A stretch of 45,682 bases of DNA from assembly GCA_013044085.1 (NCBI GenBank), contig JABEVI010000280.1:1-45682 (forward strand). The letters run 5' to 3'. Origin of the DNA: Steroidobacteraceae bacterium. Its GTDB lineage: Bacteria > Pseudomonadota > Gammaproteobacteria > Steroidobacterales > Steroidobacteraceae. The notes under the pieces are model-generated. The model saw only the letters and a list, made by a program, of their open reading frames with translations, searched no databases and had not been told where the DNA came from. Positions 25,058 through 33,911 of this stretch are shown in pieces (the first letter of the stretch is position 1; every line of letters starts with the position of its first letter). Position numbers and translations under genes: made by a program.

Positions 25058-25792
25058 TCACAACTCGGTGCAGACGACGGTGCCGACGTCCTCGCCCTGG
25101 ACGATACGCAGCAGATCGCCCGCTTGAAACAGATTGAACACCTGCAACGGCAGGCGGTTCTCGCGGCACATCACGATCGCGGTCGCGTCCATCACGCCCA
25201 GACGGTCGTTCAGCACCTGGTCGAACGTCAATCGAGCATAGCGCTTCGCATCGGGATTTTGCATCGGATCCGAATCGTAGACGCCGTTGACCTTGGTCGC
25301 CTTCAGGAGGATGTCGGCGTTGATCTCGATCGCACGCAGGCTCGCCGCCGTGTCGGTCGTGAAGAACGGATTGCCGGTGCCCGCGGCGAAGATCACCACC
25401 CGGCCCTTCTCGAGGTGGCGCACGGCGCGTCGCCGGATGTAGTCCTCGCAGACCTCGTTGATGCGCAGCGCCGACATCACCCGGGCGTAGACGCCGAGGC
25501 TCTCGAGCGAGTCCTGCATCGCGAGCGCATTGATCACGGTCGCGAGCATGCCCATGTGATCGGCCGTGACCCGGTCCATGCCGGCCCGCGCGAGCCCGGC
25601 GCCGCGGAAGATGTTGCCGCCGCCGATCACCACCGCGATCTGCACGCCCATCTGGCTTAAGTCGCGGATCTCCCCGGCGATGCGCTTGAGCATCCCGGCG
25701 TCGATCCCGTAGTCCTCCTCGCCGAGCAGGGCCTCGCCGGAGAGTTTCACGAGAATTCGACGATATCGCGCCGCAGCGGTCTTGGGTGTCAT
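25058..25792 (-). CDS. pyrH: UMP kinase
   Basis: Phosphorylates UMP to UDP; the bacterial enzyme is a hexamer of the amino-acid-kinase fold, regulated by GTP and UTP. The protein has 244 residues. Motifs are RILVKLSGEAL near residues 12-22, VVIGGGNIFRG, DHMGMLATVINALA, and FAAGTGNPFFTTDTAA at the nucleotide side. ATG 25792 was chosen because it sits a few residues before the conserved RILVKLSGEAL. The open frame upstream is GC-rich intergenic sequence with no family match. Confidence 0.97.
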   Translation of the reverse strand: MTPKTAAARYRRILVKLSGEALLGEEDYGIDAGMLKRIAGEIRDLSQMGVQIAVVIGGGNIFRGAGLARAGMDRVTADHMGMLATVINALAMQDSLESLGVYARVMSALRINEVCEDYIRRRAVRHLEKGRVVIFAAGTGNPFFTTDTAASLRAIEINADILLKATKVNGVYDSDPMQNPDAKRYARLTFDQVLNDRLGVMDATAIVMCRENRLPLQVFNLFQAGDLLRIVQGEDVGTVVCTEL

Positions 25793-25886
25793 GATCTGGA
25801 GCCCTACTATACCGAGAAGCGTGCCGCCGGCGCCGGCCGGGCCGCGCCGGCCCTTATCAAGCCCGCGCGGCATCGCCCGTATGCCG
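25793..25886 (-). other. tsf-pyrH gap with GC-rich inverted repeats
   Basis: This 94-base gap contains a perfect stem GGGCCG-CGC-CGGCCC (25839-25853) and, next to it, a 12-base palindrome GCCGGCGCCGGC (25826-25837). No T-run follows in the direction of transcription, so it is not a standard terminator. It may act as an attenuator, pause or mRNA-end-protecting hairpin between tsf and pyrH. A TATAGT hexamer at 25806-25811 close to the pyrH start has no fitting -35. Confidence 0.4.
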
Positions 25887-26762
25887 CTATTTGGAGCGGG
25901 CCGCGACCTGCGCCATGACCTCGCCGACAAAATCGTCCTGCTTTTTCTCGATGCCGGCGCCGACCTCGTAGCGCGCGTAACGCACCACGCTCGCCGCGGA
26001 CTTCTTCAGGAGATTCTCGACCGTGACGTCCGGATCCTTGACGAACGGCTGTCCGAGCAAGGTGATCTCGCCGAGATACTTGCGCAGCCGCCCCTCGACC
26101 ATCTTGGCGATGATCTCGGCCGGCTTCTTCTCGCCCTTGGTCTGCTCGGTGAGGATGGAGCGCTCCTTGTCGAGCACCTCCGCGGGCACGCCCGCCGCAT
26201 CCAGATAGCTCGGGTTGGCCGCGGCGACGTGCATCGCCAGATCCTTCGCGAGTTCATCCGAACCGCCCTGCAGGCAGACCAGCGCACCGATCCGCGTGCC
26301 GTGCAGATAGGCACCGAGCAGCGCAGGGGCGCTCAAGCGCGTGAAACGCCGAACGGTGATGTTCTCGCCGATCTTGGCGATCAGCGCGCGTCGTCGCTCC
26401 TCGACGCTCCCACCCTCGAGCCGGCCGGCGAGCAAGGCGTCCAGGTCCGAAGGTGCGGTGGCGAGCGCAAGCTTGGCCACCGCGGCTGCGAAGCCCTGAA
26501 GTTCCTCGCCGCGGGCGACGAAGTCGGTCTCGCAGTTGACCTCGAGGAGCACCGCGTCGCGGCCCTCGCGCGCGATCGCGATGGTGCCTTCGGCGGCCAC
26601 TCGCTGGGCCTTCTTGTCGGCCTTGGCAAGCCCGGACTTGCGCATCAGTTCGGCGGCGGCATCGAGATCGCCGGCGGTCTCGACGAGCGCCTTCTTGCAC
26701 TCCATCATTCCGGCGCCGGTGCGCTCGCGCAGCTGCTTGACGGATTCGGCGGTAATGTTCAT
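25887..26762 (-). CDS. tsf: Translation elongation factor Ts
   Basis: Guanine nucleotide exchange factor that reloads EF-Tu. The 291-residue protein has normal length. The N-terminal UBA-like domain reads SVKQLRERTGAGMMECKKAL, followed by the core motif VNCETDFVARGEELQGF near residues 76-92, where the conserved TDF is the part that contacts EF-Tu. ATG 26762 has a good Shine-Dalgarno (AAAGGA). It follows rpsB after 11 bases, the universal rpsB-tsf pair. Confidence 0.98.
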   Translation of the reverse strand: MNITAESVKQLRERTGAGMMECKKALVETAGDLDAAAELMRKSGLAKADKKAQRVAAEGTIAIAREGRDAVLLEVNCETDFVARGEELQGFAAAVAKLALATAPSDLDALLAGRLEGGSVEERRRALIAKIGENITVRRFTRLSAPALLGAYLHGTRIGALVCLQGGSDELAKDLAMHVAAANPSYLDAAGVPAEVLDKERSILTEQTKGEKKPAEIIAKMVEGRLRKYLGEITLLGQPFVKDPDVTVENLLKKSAASVVRYARYEVGAGIEKKQDDFVGEVMAQVAARSK

Positions 26763-26773
26763 CAGGTGTTCCT

Positions 26774-27751
26774 TTAGCGCGGGCCGCCAGGTCCGCGGCG
26801 CGGGGCCGGCCTGCGGCGCGGCGGGCTGACCGGACGCGGGGCGCTCGCAGCGGCCGGTTCGACGGCATCCGGCTCATCCGCTTCGGGCTCCTCATCCGCA
26901 ACGACCGCGCCGGGGGCGCCCGGGGCGGCCGCCACCGGCGCCTTGCGGCGCACGGGTGGCTTCTTGCCGCGGGGCGGCGGCGGTCCGCGGCGCGCCGAGG
27001 CGCGCTTCTTCGGATTGCCTTCCTCGTCGAGTTCGACGAAGTCATCCTCGCCGACCGGCATCTCGGGCAGGGAGGCCTTGCCCTCGAGCACGGCGTCGGC
27101 GACGCCGGTCGCGTACAGGACGATCGCGCGCATCGCGTCATCGTTGCCCGGAATCACGTAATCGATGCCCGCGGGCGAGCAGTTGGTGTCGACGATGGCG
27201 ACCACCGGAATGCCGAGTTTGCGCGCCTCGCTGATCGCGATCTCCTCGTGACCGACGTCGATCACGAACAGCGCGTCGGGCAGCGCGCCCATGTCGCGGA
27301 TTCCGCCCAGGCTGCGCAGCAGCTTTTCCATTTCCCGGCGCAGCATCTGCGCCTCTTTCTTGCCGCGCCGCTCGAGCGCGCCGCTCTGCGCCATCTCATC
27401 GAGTTCGTTCAAGCGCTTGATCGACTGGCGGATGGTCTTGAAATTGGTCAGCATGCCGCCCAGCCAGCGCTGGTTCACGTAGGGCATCGCGCAGCGGATC
27501 GCTTCCTTTTGCACCGCATCGCGGGCGGAGCGCTTGGTGCCGACGAACAGCACCTTGCCGCCACCGGCGGCGACGGACTTGATGAAGTCGGCCGCAACGG
27601 CGTAGAGCGGCTGTGTCCGCTCGAGGTTGATGATGTGAATCTTGTTACGTTCGCCGAAAATGAAGGGGGCCATCTTCGGGTTCCAGAAGCGGGTCTGGTG
27701 CCCGAAGTGCACGCCCGCCTCCAGCATTTGCCGCATGGACACGCTGGTCAT
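26774..27751 (-). CDS. rpsB: 30S ribosomal protein S2 with long C-terminal tail
   Basis: Structural protein of the small ribosomal subunit. Residues 1 to about 247 are a normal S2: MRQMLEAGVHFGHQTRFWNP, FVGTKRSARDAV, YVNQRWLGGMLTNFKTI, and the second signature PDALFVIDVGHEEIAISEA. It then continues for about 78 residues not found in the 241-residue E. coli protein. This tail has a basic Pro/Arg/Lys block (248-285), an acidic block around DEEPEADEPDAVE, and a basic end rich in Pro and Arg. The start ATG 27751 has AAAGGAG 8 bases upstream. Codon use in the tail is like that of the rest of the gene. Confidence 0.97.
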   Translation of the reverse strand: MTSVSMRQMLEAGVHFGHQTRFWNPKMAPFIFGERNKIHIINLERTQPLYAVAADFIKSVAAGGGKVLFVGTKRSARDAVQKEAIRCAMPYVNQRWLGGMLTNFKTIRQSIKRLNELDEMAQSGALERRGKKEAQMLRREMEKLLRSLGGIRDMGALPDALFVIDVGHEEIAISEARKLGIPVVAIVDTNCSPAGIDYVIPGNDDAMRAIVLYATGVADAVLEGKASLPEMPVGEDDFVELDEEGNPKKRASARRGPPPPRGKKPPVRRKAPVAAAPGAPGAVVADEEPEADEPDAVEPAAASAPRPVSPPRRRPAPRRGPGGPR

Positions 27752-27880
27752 CGATATCGCTCCTTTGGTCGGGTTGAGCCTCCGCGTATCCCAATCGGCA
27801 ACCCGGGCTCGGACTCGCTCCGATCCCCCCGGGCACCCGGCCGATCGTGACGACACGCGTGCGGGGTTGTTAAAAAAAGC
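27752..27880 (-). promoter_or_regulatory. 5' leader of rpsB
   Basis: About 130 bases of untranslated leader lie between the predicted rpsB transcription start and the ATG. It holds a small hairpin TCGGA-GCGAG-TCCGA and several GGGTT/AACCC and CCCGGG segments that can pair in more than one way. In E. coli, S2 represses its own mRNA through the rpsB leader; a similar control here is inference. The leader begins with a run of seven T (minus-strand reading, 27878-27872). Confidence 0.45.
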
Positions 27881-27893
27881 CGCTCTTTATACC
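27867..27893 (+). promoter_or_regulatory. Possible map promoter
   Basis: Plus-strand TTGTTA (27867-27872), 15-base spacer, TATACC (27888-27893). It overlaps the rpsB -10, so the two divergent promoters would compete. The spacer is short and the match is modest. It is listed because a promoter for map-glnD-dapD must lie in this gap. Confidence 0.3.
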
Positions 27894-27914
27894 ATGAACC
27901 TTTAGGGGAAACAA
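27886..27914 (-). promoter_or_regulatory. Predicted rpsB-tsf promoter
   Basis: Minus-strand reading gives TTGTTT at 27914-27909 (-35, 3 of 6 matches), a 17-base spacer, and TATAAA at 27891-27886 (-10, 5 of 6 matches). The bases after the -10 are GC-rich (GAGCGGC), like the discriminators of stringently controlled ribosomal promoters. Position upstream of a ribosomal operon supports it. The start site should be near 27880. Confidence 0.55.
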
Positions 27915-27932
27915 AGTGGCGCGGCAGACCGA

Positions 27933-28718
27933 ATGAGTGTGACGATCAAGAACGTCGAGGAACAGGAAAAAATGCGTGCCGCGGGGCGCCTCGCGGCGAG
28001 CGTGCTCGACATGATCGGGCCGTTCGTGCGCGCCGGGGTCACGACCGAGGAGCTCGACCAGCGCTGCCACGACTTCATCGTGAACGAACTCGAGTCGATT
28101 CCGGCGAACCTGAACTATCGCGGCTTCCCGAAGACGATCTGCACATCGGTGAATCACGTCGTCTGTCACGGCATCCCGGGCGAGAAGGCGCTGAAGAACG
28201 GCGACATCGTCAACATCGACGTGACGGTGATCCGGGACGGCTTTCACGGCGACACCAGCCGCATGTATTTCGCCGGCGAGCCCTCCATTCTCGCGCGCCG
28301 CCTGAGCACGATCTGCCACGAGGCGATGTGGCACGGGATCCGCGTCGTCAAGCCCGGGACGCGGCTCGGCGACATCGGCCACGCGATCCAGAGCTTCACC
28401 GAGAGCAACGGCTTCTCGGTCGTGCGCGAGTACTGCGGGCACGGGATCGGACGTGTCTATCACGAGGATCCGCAGGTATTGCATTACGGCAAGCCGGGCA
28501 CCGGCCTGGTCCTCGAGCAGGGCATGAGCTTCACGATCGAGCCGATGATCAACGCCGGACGGCGCGATGTGCGCGTCCTGCCGGACGGCTGGACGGTCGT
28601 CACCAAGGATCACTCGCTGTCGGCGCAATGGGAACACACGATCCTCGTCACGGCCACCGGCTTCGAGGTGCTCACGCTCGGCGCCGCGGCGACGGCGGCG
28701 GCCGCGGCGAGCACGTGA
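27933..28718 (+). CDS. map: Methionine aminopeptidase, type I
   Basis: Removes the initiator methionine from new proteins; a two-metal enzyme. The 261-residue protein has the substrate His in VNHVVCHGIPG and the metal ligands in DIVNIDVTV, FHGDTSRM, GHGIGRVYHEDP, FTIEPMI and WEHTILVT, so it should be active. The last dozen residues are an Ala/Thr-rich tail absent from the E. coli enzyme. No clear Shine-Dalgarno precedes ATG 27933. It diverges from rpsB, the usual arrangement, and its stop overlaps the glnD start as GTGA. Confidence 0.98.
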   Translation: MSVTIKNVEEQEKMRAAGRLAASVLDMIGPFVRAGVTTEELDQRCHDFIVNELESIPANLNYRGFPKTICTSVNHVVCHGIPGEKALKNGDIVNIDVTVIRDGFHGDTSRMYFAGEPSILARRLSTICHEAMWHGIRVVKPGTRLGDIGHAIQSFTESNGFSVVREYCGHGIGRVYHEDPQVLHYGKPGTGLVLEQGMSFTIEPMINAGRRDVRVLPDGWTVVTKDHSLSAQWEHTILVTATGFEVLTLGAAATAAAAAST

Positions 28719-31387
28719 GCGTAATCCACCAGCCGGCGGCGGACGGGGACTGGCAGTACCTACAGGTCGCCGCCGAAGCCCTAGAGGGCGGCGAATTCTC
28801 CCCGGAGGCCTTCCGTCAGGTGCTCGAGCGCGGCGCCGAACTGCTGCGCGAGCGTTTCGGCGCGGACGAAGACGTCGCCGACCTCGTCCGGGATCGGGCG
28901 CGGCTCGTCGACATTGCGCTGCGCGCCGCCTGGGTGCGCCACGCCGGGCGCTTCGCCGCCGATCTCGCGCTGCTCGCCGTCGGCGGCTACGGCCGCGGCG
29001 AACTGCACCCGTGTTCGGACATCGACATCATGGTGCTGCTGCCGAAGAGCGATTCGGCGGACTGGCAACCGCAGATCGAGCGCTTCCTGACCGTGCTCTG
29101 GGACATGGGTCTCGAGGTCGGGCACAGCGTGCGCTCGATCGACGACTGCCAGCGCGAGAGCCTTGCCGACATCAGCGTCGCGACCACCCTGTTCGAGGCG
29201 CGCCTGCTCGCCGGACCGGAGGTGCTGTTCGCCGGCATGCGCCGCGCGCTCGCCGCCGACCGCCTGTGGTCCTCGGCGGCCTTCTTCGAAGCGAAGGTCG
29301 CCGAACAGACCGAGCGGCACCACCGCTATTTCGACACCGCCTACAACCTCGAGCCGAACGTCAAATCGAGCCCCGGCGGCCTGCGCGACATCCAGACGAT
29401 CGGCTGGGTGGCCAAGCGGCATTTCGGCACCGACACGCTCGATGAACTCGTCGCGCACGGCTTTCTGACGCGCGAGGAACTGCGCAAGCTGCTCGCCGGC
29501 CAGAACTTTCTCTGGAAGGTGCGCTTCGGGCTGCACATGCTGACCGGCCGGCGCGAGGACCGGCTGCTGTTCGACTACCAGATCAAGCTCGCCCGGCTGT
29601 TCGGCTACGAGGATGCGAGCTTCACGCTCGCCGTCGAACAGCTGATGCAAAAGTACTACCGCACGGTGATCGACGTCAGCCTCCTCAACGAGATGCTGCT
29701 GCAGCTGTTTCGCGAGGCGATCCTGACCCGCAGCGAGCCGCCGACGCCGATCAACGCCCGTTTCCAGATCCGCAACGACTACCTGGAGGTGGCGCATCCG
29801 GAGGTGTTCGCGCGCTACCCCTCGGCGCTGCTCGAGATGTTCGCGCTGCTCGAGCAGCACCCGCAGATACGCGGCGTGCGCGCCGAGACGATCCGGCTCG
29901 TCGGCATGCACGTGCACCTGATCGACGAGGAGTTCCGCCAGAACCCGCGGCATCACCGCCTGTTCATGGAGATCCTGTGCGCGCCGGTCGGCGTCACGCA
30001 CGAGCTGCGGCGCATGAATCTGTACGGCGTGCTCGGCCGCTACATCCCCGCCTTCGGGCGCATCGTCGGGCGCATGCAGTACGACCTGTTCCACGCCTAC
30101 ACGGTCGATGCGCACACGCTGTTCGTCGTCAGCAACCTGCGGCGCCTGGCGATGCCGAAGTTCAACCTCGAATTCCCCTCGCTCAGCCAGATCATGCAAT
30201 CCCTGCCGCGGCCGGAGCTGGCGTATCTGGCGGCGCTGTTCCACGACATCGCCAAGGGCCGCGGCGGCGATCATTCGGAGCTCGGCGCGGTCGATGCCGA
30301 GGCGTTCTGTCTCGAACAGGGGCTTGGCCGCTACGAGGCGCGGCTCGTCGCCTGGCTCGTCAAGCATCACCTGATCCTGTCGATCACCGCGCAGAAACAG
30401 GACATCGGCGACCCGGAGGTGATCCGCGAGTTCGCCGGCCGCATCGGCGACCAGGCGCACCTCGATTACCTCTACGTGCTCACCGTCTCGGATGTGCGCG
30501 GCACCAATCCGAAGCTCTGGAACACCTGGAAGGCGCGCCTGTTCGAGGAAATCTACGAGCGCACCAAGCAGGCGCTGCGACGCGGCCTGGAGACGCCCGT
30601 CGACCAGGAAGAACTGATCCGCGAAATCCAGGCCGAGGCGCGCTCGCGCCTCGGCGGCCTCGAGGAGGCGCGTATAGAGCGGGTCTGGTCGCAGTGGACG
30701 GACGCCTACTTCCTGCGCTTCACACCCGAGGAGATCGCCTGGCACACCACGCTGCTCGCCGACCGGCACCCTTCGGAAGAGTCCGCGCTGGTCGCGATCC
30801 GTAAGCTCACCGAGCGCGGCGGCACCGCCGTGCTCACCTACACGCCGCGCCGGCTGCACAGCTTCGCGCGCACGACCGCGGTGCTCGATCAGATGGGCCT
30901 GAACGTCGTCGACGCTCGCCTGATCCTGAGCGCCAACGGCTTCAGCCTGGAGACCTATGTGGTGCTCGAGGACAGCGGCGCGCTCATCGACGATCAGGAA
31001 CGCATCCAGGAGATCGAGAGCGGCCTGTGGCGCAATCTTCGCGAGCAGGCGGATCCGTCGATGACGGTGACGCGGCGTGCGCCGCGCCAGGTGCGCATGT
31101 TCACGACGCCGACCCGGGTGAATTTCAGCCTCGATGAGCGCAACAATCGCACGATCCTCGAACTGGTCGCGGCCGACCGACCGGGGCTCCTGTCGGACGT
31201 CGGCAAGGTCTTCAAGGCCGAGCACGTCGCGATCGACGGGGCGAAAATCATGACCATCGGCGAACGCGCCGAGGACGTCTTCTACATAACCGACGCCGAG
31301 GGGCTGCCGCTCGCCGCGGCGGCCTGCGAACGGGTCACGGAGTCACTGATGCAATCCCTCGACCGGCGCGAAGCGCCGCGCGCATGA
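28715..31387 (+). CDS. glnD: [Protein-PII] uridylyltransferase/uridylyl-removing enzyme GlnD
   Basis: Nitrogen sensor that adds UMP to PII when glutamine is low and removes it when glutamine is high. The protein has 890 residues, the same as E. coli. Domain order: nucleotidyltransferase with GGYGRGELHPCSDIDIM near residues 89-105; HD domain with ALFHDIAKGRGGDHS near residue 507; and two C-terminal ACT domains starting near residues 704 and 813 (ILELVAADRPGLLSDVGKVF) that bind glutamine. The start is GTG 28715, overlapping the map stop by 4 bases. The frame is open far upstream inside map, which is not coding. Its end overlaps dapD by 4 bases. Confidence 0.97.
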   Translation: MSVIHQPAADGDWQYLQVAAEALEGGEFSPEAFRQVLERGAELLRERFGADEDVADLVRDRARLVDIALRAAWVRHAGRFAADLALLAVGGYGRGELHPCSDIDIMVLLPKSDSADWQPQIERFLTVLWDMGLEVGHSVRSIDDCQRESLADISVATTLFEARLLAGPEVLFAGMRRALAADRLWSSAAFFEAKVAEQTERHHRYFDTAYNLEPNVKSSPGGLRDIQTIGWVAKRHFGTDTLDELVAHGFLTREELRKLLAGQNFLWKVRFGLHMLTGRREDRLLFDYQIKLARLFGYEDASFTLAVEQLMQKYYRTVIDVSLLNEMLLQLFREAILTRSEPPTPINARFQIRNDYLEVAHPEVFARYPSALLEMFALLEQHPQIRGVRAETIRLVGMHVHLIDEEFRQNPRHHRLFMEILCAPVGVTHELRRMNLYGVLGRYIPAFGRIVGRMQYDLFHAYTVDAHTLFVVSNLRRLAMPKFNLEFPSLSQIMQSLPRPELAYLAALFHDIAKGRGGDHSELGAVDAEAFCLEQGLGRYEARLVAWLVKHHLILSITAQKQDIGDPEVIREFAGRIGDQAHLDYLYVLTVSDVRGTNPKLWNTWKARLFEEIYERTKQALRRGLETPVDQEELIREIQAEARSRLGGLEEARIERVWSQWTDAYFLRFTPEEIAWHTTLLADRHPSEESALVAIRKLTERGGTAVLTYTPRRLHSFARTTAVLDQMGLNVVDARLILSANGFSLETYVVLEDSGALIDDQERIQEIESGLWRNLREQADPSMTVTRRAPRQVRMFTTPTRVNFSLDERNNRTILELVAADRPGLLSDVGKVFKAEHVAIDGAKIMTIGERAEDVFYITDAEGLPLAAAACERVTESLMQSLDRREAPRA

Positions 31388-32214
31388 AGTCCGATTTAAG
31401 ACCGCGCATCGAGCGCGCCTTCGAAACACGCTCGAGTCTGACGCCGCGCTCGACGCCGCCGGAGGTGCGTGAGGCTGTGTCGAGCGCGCTCGAACTTCTC
31501 GACAGCGGCGCGGCGCGGGTCGCCGAACCGCACGATGGCGGGTGGCGGGTCAACGAATGGCTGAAGATGGCGGTGCTGCTGTCGTTTCGGATCGCCGAGA
31601 ACGCGCGCATCAGCGCCGGCGCGCTCGATTTCTACGACAAGGTGCCGCTTAAGTTCGACGGCTGGGATGAGGCGCGCTTCGCCGCCGCCGGCGCCCGCGT
31701 GGTGCCGCCGGCGACCGTGCGGCGCGGCGCCTACATCGCGCCGAACGTCGTGCTGATGCCGAGCTATGTGAACATCGGCGCCTACGTCGGCTCCGGCACG
31801 ATGGTCGACACCTGGGCGACCGTCGGCTCCTGCGCGCAGATCGGGCGCAACGTGCATCTGTCCGGCGGCGTCGGCATCGGCGGCGTCCTCGAACCGCTGC
31901 AAGCGGGCCCGACGATCATCGAGGATGATTGTTTCATCGGCGCGCGCTCCGAGATCGTCGAGGGCGTCATCGTCGAATCCGGCTCGGTGATCTCCATGGG
32001 CGTGTTCATCGGCCAGAGCACCCGCATCTACGATCGCGAGAACGACCGCATCCTGCGCGGACGGGTGCCCTCCGGCTCGGTCGTGGTGCCGGGCGCCCTG
32101 CCCTCGGCGGACGGCCGGTACAGTCTTTACTGCGCGGTCATCGTCAAGCGCGTCGATGCGCAGACGCGCGCCAAGACCTCGATCAACGAACTGCTTCGCA
32201 ACGCCGTCGACTAG
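31384..32214 (+). CDS. dapD: 2,3,4,5-tetrahydropyridine-2,6-dicarboxylate N-succinyltransferase
   Basis: Succinylates tetrahydrodipicolinate in the lysine and meso-diaminopimelate pathway; dapE, also in this window, acts two steps later. The 276-residue protein has an N-terminal helical part (GWRVNEWLKMAVLLSFRI), then a hexapeptide-repeat beta-helix (GAYIAPNVVLMPSYVNIGAY, GSGTMVDTWATVGSCAQIG). The family motif GGVGIGGVLEPLQA and EDDCFIGARSEIVEG follow. ATG 31384 overlaps the glnD stop. It ends 12 bases from the convergent pstB stop, with no room for a terminator between them. Confidence 0.97.
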   Translation: MKSDLRPRIERAFETRSSLTPRSTPPEVREAVSSALELLDSGAARVAEPHDGGWRVNEWLKMAVLLSFRIAENARISAGALDFYDKVPLKFDGWDEARFAAAGARVVPPATVRRGAYIAPNVVLMPSYVNIGAYVGSGTMVDTWATVGSCAQIGRNVHLSGGVGIGGVLEPLQAGPTIIEDDCFIGARSEIVEGVIVESGSVISMGVFIGQSTRIYDRENDRILRGRVPSGSVVVPGALPSADGRYSLYCAVIVKRVDAQTRAKTSINELLRNAVD

Positions 32215-32226
32215 CCGCCGGCGCGC

Positions 32227-33062
<836 letters not shown>

Positions 33063-33066
<4 letters not shown>

Positions 33067-33911
33067 GATCTCTTGACGGCGCTTTGCAGGATCAAACGTG
33101 AACAGACACTGATCGTGAGGATGAAGACGATCGCGACGAACGCGCCCGCCCAGGCCATCTGTTGCCAGTTCTCGTACGGGCTCATCGCGAACTGGAAGAT
33201 CACGACCGGCAGATTGGCGATTGGCGCGCCGAGCTTGGTGCTGAAGAACTGGTTGTTGAGCGCGGTGAACAGCAGCGGCGCGGTCTCGCCGCTGATGCGC
33301 GCCAGCGAGATGAGGATGCCGGTCAGTATCCCGGCGCGCGCACCCTTCCAGGTGATGTGCGTGATCACCTTCCACATCGGCGCGCCGAGCGCGATCGCCG
33401 CCTCGCGCATCTCGCCGCCGACGAGCTTCAACATCTCGTCGGTGGTGCGCACGATGATCGGGATCATCAGGATCGAGAGCGCGACGCCGCCCGAGATGGC
33501 CGAGAAGTGGCCCATCGGGTCGACCATGATGGCGTAGGTGAACAGCCCGATCTCGATCGACGGGGCGCTCAGCATGATGTCGTTGACGAAGCGCACGAGG
33601 TTCGCCATGCGGCTGCGGCCGCCGTATTCGGCGAGCCAGGTCCCGGCCATCAGGCCGACCGGGACACCGATCAGCAGCGCGATGCCCATCAGGATCAGGC
33701 TGCCGACGAAGGCGTTGCGCAGGCCGTAGCCGCCGTTGCCCGGGGCCGGCGTGTCCTTCAGGAACAGATCCCAATGCATCGCGGTCATGCCGAGCTTGAG
33801 CGTCGTCCACAGGATCCAGGCGAGGAAGAACAGGCCGATGCAGGTCGCCGCGAACATCAGCGAGGAGGCGAACAGGTTCACGGCCCGCCGGCGGGCGTAC
33901 AGCGGGATCAC
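33063..33911 (-). CDS. pstA: Phosphate ABC transporter permease PstA
   Basis: Membrane subunit of the phosphate importer, pairing with PstC. The 282-residue protein has six hydrophobic segments and the EAA-type coupling loop REAAIALGAPMWKVITHITW that contacts PstB. A further family stretch is RISGETAPLLFTALNNQFF. The start is GTG 33911, overlapping the pstC stop as GTGA; an open frame continues upstream inside pstC but has no membrane character. The gene ends at the overlap with pstB. Confidence 0.96.

Noticed and set aside
27870..28637. 255-codon minus-strand frame opposite map, extending into the rpsB promoter region
   Set aside because: It is a shadow of map. It would continue through the rpsB promoter and its sequence resembles no family.
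28781..31225. 814-codon minus-strand frame opposite glnD as a gene
   Set aside because: GlnD on the plus strand is complete, with all domains. The antisense frame has no promoter, start context or family signature.
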